In this document: one piece after another, positions 42,976 through 52,887 of the stretch | Layout of the letters: each line of letters begins with the position of its first letter | Position numbering within the stretch: the stretch's first letter is position 1 | NCBI GenBank assembly: GCA_025558095.1 | Contig: JAIVFI010000043.1 | Span: forward strand, 1-64,000 | Direction: 5' to 3' | Length of the DNA: 64,000 nt | From: Hyaloraphidium curvatum | Taxonomy: Eukaryota; Monoblepharomycota; Hyaloraphidiomycetes; Hyaloraphidiales; Hyaloraphidiaceae | Translations under genes and position numbers: made by a program | Notes under the pieces: generated by a model | Told to the model about the DNA's origin: nothing | Database searches by the model: none | What the model saw: the letters and a program-made list of their open reading frames with translations, nothing else

Positions 42976-43662
42976 ATGCCGCCCCGCGCGGATCCCGCGG
43001 GCCCCGCCCCCTTCGCGGCCCCGCTCCCCGCCGTGCCCATCTTCATCACGATCCACCAGCACAGCTCGGGCGCCGACCCCCCGAAGTTCGTCGTCCACGC
43101 CACCAACGTCGACGCGCGCTTCGCCCAGCGCGCGTGGGACGAGGCGCACGGCGGCCGGCGCGACGACCTGATCGACGGCGTGCTGGCCGAATCCGAGCCG
43201 CGCTGGCGCTCCGCGGGGTCGCTGCCGCGGTTCCTGTGCCACGGCTGCGGGGAGCGCTGCAAGGGCCGCGCGATGGTGACCGCCGCCGCGCCCGGGCCTC
43301 AGTGGACCGCGTGGGTGTGGCCGTGCTGCGGCTCGCGGGGGTGCACGGCGGCCGTGGAGCGGGCGTCGGGGGAGCGGATGAAGATATTGGACGCGAACAC
43401 GGGGGATCTGGACCTCATGGTCGAATTCGGGGAGGGCCGGGACGGGCGCTTGGAGATATGCCTGGGGTGCGGGAGCTTCCCCAGGGAGAAGATGAGCAAG
43501 TGCGCCAGGTGCAAGGCGACGCCGTACTGCGGGCCCGCGTGCCAGAAGATGGACTGGCCCCGGCACAAGCTGACCTGCGTACCGGCTGCGGCGGCGAGCG
43601 AGGAGTCGTCATCTGACTCTGTCACTTCGGTCGGCAAGTCTGCGAGCGATGGAGCTCCCTAG
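42976..43662 (+). CDS. MYND zinc-finger protein
   Basis: A single exon of 228 residues, ATG 42976. The middle has a C-x2-C pair (FLCHGCGERC) and CCGSRGC, possibly a second metal site. The C-terminal MYND finger runs CLGCGSFPREKMSKCARC, then YCGPAC and H/C in WPRHKLTC. A Ser-rich acidic tail follows. It is unrelated in its N-terminus to the MYND gene at 27.5 kb. It is probably a protein-interaction adaptor. Confidence 0.78.
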   Translation: MPPRADPAGPAPFAAPLPAVPIFITIHQHSSGADPPKFVVHATNVDARFAQRAWDEAHGGRRDDLIDGVLAESEPRWRSAGSLPRFLCHGCGERCKGRAMVTAAAPGPQWTAWVWPCCGSRGCTAAVERASGERMKILDANTGDLDLMVEFGEGRDGRLEICLGCGSFPREKMSKCARCKATPYCGPACQKMDWPRHKLTCVPAAAASEESSSDSVTSVGKSASDGAP

Positions 43663-43739
43663 ACCGGGCGGGCACAAAGATGCAACGGTGTAGCGGCCTG
43701 CAATTGACCGATCAAGTACTCTGCTGCAAGCTCCGCTCG

Positions 43740-43880
43740 TGGAGGCGGTGCTGCGCGGCCTGTGGGCACAGTTCGGGTGGAGGCGTAGGGCCCTCCGCCC
43801 GCCGAGAAGTCAACGGGCTTCGATCGAGGTACAGCGCCCCCCCACGGACCCGCTGTGCAATCCGGGCGGACTTCCGGGCT
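43740..43880 (+). pseudogene. Possible GATA-type zinc-finger relic upstream of WW gene A
   Basis: One frame reads RCCAACGHSSGGGV at 43746-43787, like the first half of a GATA finger (C-x2-C-G-x-S/T). Another frame reads TDPLCNPGGL at 43844-43873, like the second half with one Cys lost. The homologous block upstream of WW gene B keeps PLCNACGL but has lost the first Cys pair. No complete finger remains in either copy. Confidence 0.35.
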
Positions 43881-43990
43881 TCCGAAGGGGCCGGCGAAAC
43901 GGCCTCATGGCGGTTCCGGGTGATCCAGGCCGGACCGGGACGCAGTGCTGCTGCGCCGCCCCTCCGAAGCGTCCCTGGACGCGCTGGACC

Positions 43991-44000
43991 CTACATAAGC
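43991..44000 (+). promoter_or_regulatory. TATA-like element of WW gene A
   Basis: CTACATAAGC lies 63 bases before the ATG at 44063. The same ten bases occur at 54738-54747, about 70 bases before the ATG of the paralogue, within a conserved upstream block. Conservation in both copies is the main support. Confidence 0.5.
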
Positions 44001-44062
44001 TGCACCCTTTGCCCCCGTTCCCCATCGTCAGCAGAGCACTTCACCCCGCGAAACCGGCCAAC

Positions 44063-44656
44063 ATGCACGAGCAGACGTCCGCCGAAGCGCCCCTCCCCGC
44101 GGGCTGGATCGCGCAGTCCGACCCGGCATCTGGCAGAACGTTCTTCGTCGACACTGCGAGGAACCCGGCCTACACCACCTGGGACGACCCCAGGGCGCCG
44201 CCCGCCCCCGCGCCCCCCGCATATGCACTGACGGGCACGGCGGCGATGGGCGCAGCGATACTGGGGGCCGCGGTGGTCGTCGGCCACCCGGCGCACGGCG
44301 GGCACTCCTCCCACGGAGGGCACGGCTCCCACGGGCACTCCTCGCACGTCCACGGGCACTCGCACGGCCACGGAGGGCACGGACACGGTCATGGTGGGCA
44401 CGGCTCGCACGGGGGCCATGGGGGCCACGGTGGCCATGGGGGGCACGGGTACTCGTCCCATGGGCACAGCGGCCATGGCGGCCACGGGGGCCACGGAAGC
44501 CACGGGGGACACGGTGGACACAATGGAGGACACGGAGGTCACGGTGGAGGCCACGGAGGTTACGGTGGAGGCCACGAAGGCCACGGAGGCGGCCACGGCT
44601 TCTCGCTCTTCGGCTTCGGCCACGGCGGGGGCCACGGCGGCGGTCACGGATGGTGA
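44063..44656 (+). CDS. WW-domain protein with Gly/His-rich repeat tail (copy A)
   Basis: A single exon of 197 residues. The WW domain near residues 10-42 has LPAGWIAQSDPASGRTFF, followed by TTWDDPR with the second Trp. A short hydrophobic stretch (AAMGAAILGAAVVVG) separates it from a ~120-residue tail of Gly-Gly-His and Ser-His repeats ending GFSLFGFGHGGGHGG. WW domains bind Pro-rich peptides. The His-rich tail could bind metal ions or phase-separate. Similar WW plus hydrophobic plus Gly-rich proteins are common in lower fungi, function unknown. Copy B is at 54,815. Confidence 0.78.
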   Translation: MHEQTSAEAPLPAGWIAQSDPASGRTFFVDTARNPAYTTWDDPRAPPAPAPPAYALTGTAAMGAAILGAAVVVGHPAHGGHSSHGGHGSHGHSSHVHGHSHGHGGHGHGHGGHGSHGGHGGHGGHGGHGYSSHGHSGHGGHGGHGSHGGHGGHNGGHGGHGGGHGGYGGGHEGHGGGHGFSLFGFGHGGGHGGGHGW

Positions 44657-45328
44657 TCTTCCGCGGCGAAAGCACGAACGTCGTCGAAACCCACAACTGT
44701 AGTCGTTGAATGGATGAACAGTCGTACATGTGCCGCGGATCCAATTCCATCCAAGCCATCAACCCTATGCAGGGCACGCCAGGTCCAAAGCCACTCCTGA
44801 CACCACCACCGCTAGCTCGTGTTCCGCTGCAAGGGCGAGGTAACGCGTCCGGGTAAGCCTGTCGATGGCACCATGATGTGGTCTATGCGATGGAGACTTG
44901 GGGGAGGAATCGGGCTCGCCGCGAGTTGTCGTTCACAACCGGGCAAGCGCCCTGGGCATGGACGGCACGTGGGGAAGCCCATCGGAGTGAACAGAAGTCC
45001 GGACGATACGAGGCATCATCATTGAATCGGCAAGTTAAGTTCGCTGCAGGTGTGTGATTGACGGAAGGCATGCTCTTGTAGTGCAACGCTGGCGGAGCGA
45101 TAAACTAGGCAGCCAACCAGACCAAACCGGAACTGCCAGGGTTTCGTTCTCATCATGCAGATTTCCACAAAAGCTGAGCTGGCTACCACGTCGATGATTG
45201 CCGCCGCCGCGACATGTATTCACCAGTCTCGCGGGTATCGTGGGCCCTCCATATGTATCGCGGGTCTTGGCCTCGCGCTGGAACGGGCTCCATGCAGGTG
45301 CTCCGGCCATCGCCGCACGCGCACCGCG
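44657..45328. other. Intergenic region, convergent
   Basis: 672 bases between the end of WW gene A and the 3' end of the large secreted-protein gene. It is less GC-rich than coding DNA. No gene was seen. 45220-45328 is open in one minus-strand frame continuing the upstream gene, but its translation is Arg-rich and unlikely. Confidence 0.4.
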
Positions 45329-47993
45329 CTAGAGCACCATGGCATCGAGCATGTCGTCGAGGCAATCGGCCGTGGCATCCGCCGACGCATCCGCCACCGC
45401 GTCCTCCTCCGCATCCACGGCGGCGTCCGACACGAGTCGACCGCCGCGTCGTCGACGAGGGTGGCGGCGGTGCCGGCCTCGATGGCCTCGACCCCCTCGA
45501 CGGCGTCGACGTCGACGTTGGTGAAGATCCGGAAGGAGCGGCGGAAGTCGGTCGTCGCGGCCGTTTCCTGGAAGAGGCAGCCCGGGCGGATCAGGAACGG
45601 CCCGCGGCAGGCGGGAACGCGCACCACCCACGTCGACCATGTCCCACAGGTCGTTCTCCCCCAGCCCTTCGAACGCCGAGCTGAGGTCGGGGTCGACCGC
45701 ATTGATCGCGTCCAGCAGCTCGCCCACCGACTCGCCCAGCGTTTCGAACAGGTCCACGAGGGTCTCGGTCAGCGTGTGAATGGCCTCGACCGCCATCTCC
45801 AGGATGGCCTCCGCAACCTGGTCGCCGACCCCCGGGAGGCCGAGCAGGTACCCCATCATGGCCGACCAGGCCTCGCCCGAGCTGATCTTGCGCGAGGCCT
45901 CGCGCAGGGTGCCGACAAACTCGAGGCACGGCTTGTTCGCGACCGTGCACATGGTCATGTTGACCCTGATGGCGTCCGAGATGGGCTCGAGCTTCCTGTA
46001 CGCGGGGCCGAGCACGGTGTCGGGCACCAGGCCGCGGAGCCGCCCCGCGTTGACGTCGCGCGGGTAGCCCGCGGGGGCCGCCCCGAGATTCAGGCAGTCC
46101 CTGCGGCTCCAGATCCTCCCGGGGGAGGAAAGCGGCGGGAAGGGTCCCGTGGTCCTGTTGCGGGCGCCGGTGTGCATGACGACGAACTGCACGTTGGCAA
46201 CGTTGGGGTTGGCGCCGGGCTGGCAGGGATGGCCGAGGACGGCGGTGCCGTTGTCGTGCAGGCAGACGTCCCCGAGGCCGCGGTAGTTGGGCTGGAGCTC
46301 GAACAAAGGGTGACCCTGGGGGCCCAGCAGCTGCTCGCCGTTGACGCCCAGAACGGGGAGGTTCTGCATGAACTGCTGCTGCTGGGTCCAGTAGGTCTTG
46401 TTGAACGTGGCGGGGACGTCCTTGACGTAGGGGTTGAAGGCGTAGAACCACTGGCCAGTCGCGTTCTTGCTGCCGAAGCAGCAGCTGGGTCCGGTGCCGG
46501 CGACGAGGGTAGCCCTGCGCAGGTGTCGTCAGCATGGGGACCGCCGGCCGATCGTGCGCGCACTACCCACCACCCTGATTCGAGCGGGGGCTTCACCCAG
46601 CTGATGCCGATCCCGGACTTGCCCTCCACGTAGATCTGGAACGCGGCGGGGTCCGATCCGTACGGCACGAACTGCGGGGCCCCGATGTCGGCGCATTCGT
46701 TGTTGCCCAGCGTGACGGGGCGGAGGCGCGTGCCGGGGCCGGCGCCGCCGTAGTAGAACGTGGTGGGGGTGTCCTGGTTCACGAGCCGGACCACCAGGCC
46801 GGTGGTGGAGAAGGTGCCGCGCTCCTCCAGGCGGGGCCCCGGCACAGGGGCGGGGGCCTGCCTGCGGCCGATCGGCGGCGCGCGGCGGCGGAGGGAGCGG
46901 GCGCGGCGGGCGCGGGGCGTGCCTTTGGCCTTGCGGGCGGCGATCTTGGCGGCGATCGCGGCGCCCCGCGCCGACTGCGGCCCGCCAAATGCGTACGCGA
47001 CGGGCCCAAAGGCCCCCCAGAACTTTAGGAAGCGGCGCGCCTCTCCGCACTCGCCCGCCAGGCTGGCGTTGGTGGCGGTGCGCGCGAGCGAGAACGAGGC
47101 CGGGCACGAGTGGAGGGCCGAGGCGGCCAGGGCCTGCGCCGACAGCCTGGCGGCCGCGGCCTCGCAGGCGCCGCGCGAGGCAAACACGACGCAGCACGCG
47201 GCCAGCGGGCCGGTGCACGCGGGGCCGCCCGATCTGCGCGCGCACGCGGGGGCGCTGCTGCGCGGGTGCGCGCGCAGCGGGGCGAAGCGCGCGGCGGCGA
47301 GGCGGTGGCAGTACCACGGCCCGACGGCGTTGACGCGCACGGTGGCGGTGGCGGTGCGGCGCGCGGTGGCGGTGACGCGCGACGTCATGGTGCGCCGCAC
47401 CGACCTCGTGACGAGCGTGCGGAAGCGCGTGCGCGTGGCCGTCAGCGCGGACGCCATGCAGCACGGCCCGGCCGCGGGGCAGCGAGAGCACACGCCGCCG
47501 TTGGTGTTTGCGGCGATCGGCGGGGGCGCCGCGGAGGCGTCGCCGGCGGGCTGATCGGCCACGGGGGGCTGATCGGCCGCGCCACGCTGATCGGCCACGA
47601 GCGCCGCCACGTCGGCAGGTGACAGCGCGTGGGGAGCACTGCGGGGCGGCGGCACCGCGGTGGCGATGAAGACCGTCTTGGTGGTGGTCTGCGTCACCCG
47701 CACGGTCGCGCGGATGACCGTGAGCGAGGTGAGGGTCGTCTGTGGCGCGCGACAGCGGCGGGATGGCTGGGCGGTCAGCACGGGCACGGCCCCCCCCCCG
47801 AGACACCCACGGTGCCCAGGGAAGCGGTCTTGACGACGGTCGTGGTGGCTTTGCAGCAGCAGCCGGCCCCGGCGCCCGCGGACCCGCAGGCCGGGCCGAC
47901 GGCGGTGGCGCCGGCCGGCCCGGCCGCGAGCAGCGCCGCGAGCGCGGCGCACGCGAGGGCCAGGAATGCGATGGAGCGCGGATGGACGCGCAT
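45329..47993 (-). CDS. Large secreted protein of unknown function with Thr/Arg-rich N-terminal region
   Basis: Model: 47993-47811, 47739-46571, 46514-45632, 45567-45457 and 45406-45329, 807 residues. A signal peptide (MRVHPRSIAFLALACAALAA) and a CCC motif lead to Thr-rich stretches (TVIRATVRVTQTTTKTV). A Cys-rich region follows (CSRCPAAGPCC and others). Then comes a beta-rich segment (FSTTGLVVRLVNQDTPTTFY), a region with CCFGSKNATGQWFYAFNPYV and an acidic helical C-terminus ending DDMLDAMVL. I recognise no family. The last intron (50 bases, weak donor) is needed to reach the acidic tail. Without it a frameshift near 45435 must be assumed, and the unspliced frame would stop at 45220. It is likely extracellular or wall-associated. 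Confidence 0.6.
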
Positions 47994-48866
47994 CGGCGTT
48001 TTCGGCGTGCTTGTCGTTGAGGAATGGCGGGTGTGGCGGTGTGGGGATCGCGCGCCCCTTTTTGTTGGGATGAGTCGTTATTCCCGCGCCCAGCTTGGTC
48101 ATTTCCGCGCCTGCCAAGACGCAGAAAACGATTGCCCCGCGCAGCAATCGATCATCCGCGTCGGTCGGTACAGGATTGCCCGCTTTCACCGCTCTCGCGC
48201 TCCCGTGCCCGTGACGCTCCCTCCCGCTGCCGCCATGCCAGCGAAACACCTTCCAGAATGTATCCCGCGCCCGCCCGAACCGTCCCGCACCGCCCCCAGC
48301 CCCGCCGCCAGCCCCGCCTACGCCTCCCGCGCCGCCGTCACCCTGCTCCTCGCCCGTCTCCCCCAATCCCACGCAAACAGCTCCTTTGCCTGCTTACTCC
48401 TTGCCTTCAGCGCGGTGCAGGTAACCCCCCGCTGGCACGCCCGAAAGCACCCCGTAGGCCTCGGAGCAATGCGCCGCCACATGCCCAGTATCACCATGGC
48501 CACCGCTGGGCATGTCGGAGCCCGGGTCGCCGTCCGCGGCCCGCAGTTTTCGCCGACCGTTCATGGAGCCAGATGTCCTCTAGCCACGGTGGCGAGCTAC
48601 GCCGCCACGGCGATTGGTCCTGCCCCGTTCCTCCTCGGACATCTCTGACAACTCGCAGCCACGGCCGAGCTCGTCGCTGGACGCAGCCGGAGCCGCTATA
48701 TTGAAGCAGCGAAGGAGTCCACTGCGCGCACCGTCCACCACGCTCTCCAAACAGACACGATACCGGCATCCGCCGGGCATAGCAAGTCCACCGGTCCGTC
48801 AGCCCCCAAGGACGGGCTTCCATTCCGCAATCGGTCCCCCGGGGCTGGCCTTTCCCCTCGGTTTCC
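47994..48866. other. Intergenic region without recognised gene
   Basis: 873 bases between the large secreted-protein gene (its promoter side) and the 3' end of the next minus-strand gene. No exon-like signal was found on either strand; the plus-strand open frames translate to Arg/Pro-rich sequence. Confidence 0.4.
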
Positions 48867-49722
48867 TTACCAATCACCCCTCGCCCGCATCCTCCTCCCA
48901 GTCACCGTCTTGACCCGCGTGACGGTCTTGGTGCCCCCGTTCTTCTTGACCGTCTTGAACCGTTTCTCCGTGATGGTCTTGAGCACCTTTTTCAGCGCTG
49001 TCCACCGGACGCGGGGGGAGGGGGGGGGTGTCAGAACGTCCCCCGCAGGCGACGCGGGAGGGCAACCCACGCGGACACGCGTATTCCACCGTCCCGTTCG
49101 CCGCGACCCCCGGCGGTAGCGCCTTGGTCCCCTTTGGCAGCACCGGGCAGAGGTGCCTCCTCTCCAGTCTGCCGTTGTTCCTCCTCCCATTGTTCACCCT
49201 CCGCGTCGTCCTCCGGGTCGTCGTGGGGGCACGCGTCGTCGTGCGGCGGAGCGTCGTCGTCACCGCCTGCACAGCCGTCGTGACCGCCTCGACCGTGACG
49301 GTGGACCATGCCGTCGCCGTGGCGTAGGTCACCACCGTGGCCGTGGAATACGAGGTGGCCGTCGTGGTCGCGGTGTACGTCCACGTGGCGAAGCCGGTGG
49401 ACTCGTCCGAGAGCGCGGCGAGGCGCGCGAGCAGGCCGCGGCGCGGGGGCGGCGGGAGGGCGCCGGGTGGGGGCAGCCCGGGCGGCCGCACGCAGCTGCA
49501 ACGTGCAACACATTTCGGACGTCAGTCGGTGATCGGCGAGGCAGTCGGGACCGCCCACCAGCAGGAAGAGTTGTACGAGCAGCCGCGGCAGCAGGCGTCG
49601 CCCGCGACGTACACCGGCGCCGCCGTCGGCACCGGCGTGCTCGCCGCGCACAGCACCGCTGGCAACATGCCGGACAGCAGGAGGACGGCGGCGGCCGCCG
49701 CCATCTGCCGGGCGGGGGACAT
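48867..49722 (-). CDS. Small secreted Thr-rich protein
   Basis: Three exons: 49722-49559, 49495-49071 and 48997-48867, giving 239 residues. A signal peptide (MAAAAAVLLLSGMLPAVLCA) is followed by Cys-rich ACCRGCSYNSSC, then a long Thr/Val/Ala stretch (TYTATTTATSYSTATVV). A basic linker leads to a C-terminus of Lys/Thr repeats (TKTVTRVKTVTGRR). The same style of tail ends both P-domain proteases at the left of the window. It is probably a wall or matrix protein and may be O-glycosylated. The second intron uses a GTGGGT donor and CTGAC branch-like site; the first uses GTGGGC. Confidence 0.65.
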
Positions 49723-49926
49723 GGTGGAGGGGCGACGGGTCCAGTGACGAGTGGCGCAAGTCCTTTCCTGCGGCCACACCGCCCGGATCGTCGGCGAATG
49801 CGCGGGGAATCCAGTTGCAAAGCGCCAACAGTTGCATCCCGGCATCATCATCATTCGGCGTTGGTTAGGCTTCCGCGGCCCTGCAAGGCCCCGGGAACCC
49901 GCCTGCCCCTCCCGGGCTTCTTCCCG

Positions 49927-51177
49927 TCACCGCCTCAGCAACGGCAGCCCCACCCACACCACCATCCCCAGCAACCCCGCGTTCCTCGCCGCCATCACCA
50001 GCGCCACCCAGCCATCCACCTCTCCCTCAGGCCCGTCCGCACGGATCAGCACCCTCCTCCCGTCCCAAGGCGGCATCCCCGTGCCCCCCGCGACAAAGTG
50101 GTACGGGAACACCCAGGTCGTCAATAACGCCGCCGCGGTGCCCAGGAGGGAGAACAGGGCGAGGTGAGCGGCGGTAGGGAGCGATTCGGCGCCCGCCAAG
50201 GCGAGGAGGGGCAGTAGCCATACTAGGTACTGCGGGGAGAGGACCTTGGAGAGGGTGCCGGCGAGGAGGACGGCGAGGAGGGACGTGCGGTATGCGCGTT
50301 GCGAGGGGAAGGATGTCCGGCGGAAAAGGATCATCCGGAGGAGGAGCAGCAGGAGAAGTACCCCGACGACGGCGGCGGAAAGGTGCGCGAGGAGACCGGC
50401 CCAGGGGCCGGCGAGGTCCCACGACCCGGGCCCCTGCGCGGCGCGGGTTCCCGGGCGGAGCAGAAGGAGCAGGGAAGCCCACGCGGATTCGGCCTCGAGG
50501 CCGCGGGCGGCGTTGTAGGAGAGGAACTCGAGCGCGGCCCGACCGCCGACCAGCAGAGCGAAGGCAAAGGGGAGGCCCAGTGTGAAGAAAAGCACCCCCG
50601 TCGCAACCATCCGATGGCGCCCGTCGAGGCCGAGCAGGAAGTACGGCACCGCGACGATCGGCACCCACTTGTACGCCGCCCCGAGGCCCAGCGCAGCCGC
50701 CCCCACCGCGACCCACCTCGCCCCTTCCCCCCCTCCGATCCTCGCACACGCGTAAGCCCATGTTGCGAAAGAAACCAGCACCCCCGCGTCCAGCCTGTCC
50801 AGCAGCACCGGCGCCAGCGCGGCCCCCTGGAACATGAGCCCCCACGCGGCCGCGGCGTCCATCCCCGTCCCAGGGCGGCGGATCCGCACCGCCATCGCGA
50901 TCAGCGCCGCGGCAGTAGTTTCGCATGCGGCCATGAGCAGGCGGAACAGCAGGCGGTACTCGTTCGCCGGGCCCCCGGGGTTGGCCCATTCCGGCCACGC
51001 GACGGCCAGGTACGCCAGGGGAGGGTACTCGAACCGAAAATCCGCGTACGGCCTCCCGCGCGACGCGTAGGAAAAGTACAGGGGCACGTCGCTGCCCGCG
51101 GGCAGGAGGAACAGCGCGAGGAGGAGGCGCGAGAAGGCGTGGAACGCGAGCGGCGTGGCGAGGCGGGAGGGCGGCAT
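49927..51177 (-). CDS. GT87/DUF2029-like polyprenol-phosphate mannosyltransferase candidate, multipass membrane
   Basis: A single exon of 416 residues, ATG 51177-51175. Early in the protein is DVPLYFSYASRGRPYADFRF followed by EYPPLAYL, matching the 'Y-x-x-Y-a-x-G...P-Y-x-D-F-x-x-E-Y-P-P' lumenal loop of GT87/PimE-type GT-C glycosyltransferases, whose acidic residue acts as base. At least eight hydrophobic helices follow, including AALIAMAVRIRR and LLLLLLLRMIL. LSPQYLVWLLPLLAL is another family signature. These enzymes move sugars from polyprenyl phosphates across the membrane. Most known GT87 members are bacterial, so transfer is possible. Acceptor is unknown. Confidence 0.68.
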   Translation of the reverse strand: MPPSRLATPLAFHAFSRLLLALFLLPAGSDVPLYFSYASRGRPYADFRFEYPPLAYLAVAWPEWANPGGPANEYRLLFRLLMAACETTAAALIAMAVRIRRPGTGMDAAAAWGLMFQGAALAPVLLDRLDAGVLVSFATWAYACARIGGGEGARWVAVGAAALGLGAAYKWVPIVAVPYFLLGLDGRHRMVATGVLFFTLGLPFAFALLVGGRAALEFLSYNAARGLEAESAWASLLLLLRPGTRAAQGPGSWDLAGPWAGLLAHLSAAVVGVLLLLLLLRMILFRRTSFPSQRAYRTSLLAVLLAGTLSKVLSPQYLVWLLPLLALAGAESLPTAAHLALFSLLGTAAALLTTWVFPYHFVAGGTGMPPWDGRRVLIRADGPEGEVDGWVALVMAARNAGLLGMVVWVGLPLLRR

Positions 51178-51361
51178 CGCGGGGAGGGCGCGCCCCAAAG
51201 TGTCCGGGACATTCAGCTACGCATTTCTTCAAGAGATGACGCGTCCTTTTGGGATTCCGGAGGCACGGAGGTGTGCGATGGTGCACGCGGCGCCGGCGGC
51301 AAATCACCCGACCCGACTCCCTCCACCTCTCGCGCTCTTCCCTCCAGTTGCGGTACCCACG
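51178..51361. promoter_or_regulatory. Short divergent promoter (glycosyltransferase / MDR oxidoreductase)
   Basis: Only 184 bases separate two divergent starts. A CT-rich stretch precedes the plus-strand ATG at 51362. No specific site was recognised. Confidence 0.45.
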
Positions 51362-52763
51362 ATGACCGCCTCCGTCCCGCAGACGATGCGCAACGTCGTG
51401 CTCTCGGAGCCCTCGACGCCGCCGAAGAGCAAGGCCGAGCGGTACGACCCGCTGATCCTCACGACGTCGCCGACGCCGAAGCCCGGGCCGGGGCAGGTGC
51501 TCGTGCGGTTGAGGGCGGCGGCGTTGAACCACAAGGACATTTACTACCGGGAGGTCGGTTGGCGGCCTCGCGGACCGGGATTCCGGCGGTTAAGGGCGGG
51601 AAGCTGACGGCGTCTCCCACGTCTCGCTCGTTGGCTACCCACCCTCCACCGCCGCCTCCCGTGCCTCTATTCTCGTTCCCCCTTGCACGTTCAGGGCATG
51701 ATGCCGCTGATCAAGTACGGCGCCACCCTCGGCTGCGACGGCGCCGGCGACGTGGCCGCGGTCGGCGACGGCGTGGAGCCCTCGCTCGTGGGCCGCGCCG
51801 TGTACCTCAACTCGCAGGTCGGCTGGGAGAGCGACCCCGTCAAGCCCGAGGACAGGAAGGTCAACGGTGGGACGATGCTGCCGCGGTGCAATGGCATGGG
51901 CTGATCGGGCGTCTGCACAAGGCACCCTCGGCTCGTACCCGCTCCCGGGGACGCTGGCGGAGTACATCGTCGTGCCCCGGAGCATCGTCCACGACAAGCC
52001 GCCTCACCTGTCGTACGAGGAGGCCGCGGCGGTGCCGCTCGCCGGCCTGACGGTGGGCCCCCCGCGATCCTGTCTGCTCCCCACCTGACTTTCCCGCGCC
52101 CGGCGAGGACCAGGCCTGGCGGGCGCTGGTCACCCTCGGCGAGGCCAAAAAAGGCTCCAAGATCCTGGTCCCGGGCATCGGCGGCGGCGTCGCCATCTTC
52201 GCGCTGCAGTTCGGCCTCGCGCTGGGCTGCGAGGTGTGGGTCACCTCGGGCTCGGACGAGAAGCTCGCGCGCGCCATCAAGCTGGGGGCCAAGGGCGGGG
52301 TGAACTACAAGCGCAAGGACTGGGCGACGGAGCTGGAGAAGCTTTCGGGCGGGGAGTTTGACGCCGTGGGCTCCGGCCGGCGCTCCTTAGCCGCCGTTGG
52401 GGCTGATCGCTCCCCGATGTGCAGATCATCGACGGCTCCTCGGGCCCCAACACCCGCATCTTCATGCGCCTCGTCAAGGAGGGCGGCATCATCTCCATCT
52501 ACGGCGCCGTGGCGGGGTCCAACTCGACCATCACCATGCCGTACATCTGGTTCAAGGCGTGCCAGCTGCGCGGCTCGCGGATGGGAAACAACGCCGAGTT
52601 CCGCGCCATGACGAAGCTGATCAACGAGACGGGGATGCGGCCCGAGGTGAGCGGGGTGTGGGACGGCCTGGAGGCGTTCGAGGGGGCGTTCGAGGAGATG
52701 AGGGAGGGGAAGCAGTTTGGGAAGCTGGTGGTGAGGATCGACAAGCAGGGGGCGAAGCTGTAG
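51362..52763 (+). CDS. Medium-chain dehydrogenase/reductase, quinone-oxidoreductase type
   Basis: Five exons: 51362-51553, 51695-51866, 51922-52052, 52114-52365 and 52425-52763, giving 361 residues. The N-terminal GroES-like domain has AAALNHKDIYYRE and LGCDGAGDVAAVGDGV. The nucleotide-binding domain has PLAGLTAWRALVTLGEAKKG and the glycine loop VPGIGGGVAIFALQFG. Zinc-binding Cys residues of classical alcohol dehydrogenases are absent, so it belongs with NADPH:quinone/enone reductases. All junctions restore the frame and family sequence (for example DIYYRE-GMMPLIKYG). It is probably cytosolic; substrate unknown. Confidence 0.85.
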
Positions 52764-52887
52764 AGCGGTAGATCTTCGGTGGCGACAGAGGGCCTGAGAG
52801 GGCGGATGTGGCTTTGGCAAACCTCGCGCTGATGTCGATATGCGATTGAGCCGTCCGCTACAACGAGGCCTCCTGGAGGCGCCCCTA

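Larger units (their letters stand above)
43680..44656 (+). repeat. Segmental duplication copy A (WW gene plus promoter)
   Basis: This block and 54,420-55,306 share a WW-domain gene and about 250 bases upstream. The block TTCCGGGTGATCCAGGCCGG, then GACGCAGTGCTGCTGCGCC, AAGCGTCCCTGG and the TACATAAGCT element are nearly identical in both. Both copies point the same way and are 10.7 kb apart. Coding similarity is high in the WW domain and lower in the Gly/His tail. Confidence 0.75.

Noticed and set aside
44300-44650. Short tandem repeats that could look like a CRISPR or satellite array
   Set aside because: They are in-frame Gly/His codon repeats in the tail of a WW-domain protein, without fixed repeat and spacer lengths.
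45220-45328. Continuation of the large secreted-protein frame to a stop at 45220
   Set aside because: This frame gives an Arg/Trp-rich tail. A 50-base intron or frameshift leads instead to an acidic, GC3-rich coding tail ending at 45329.
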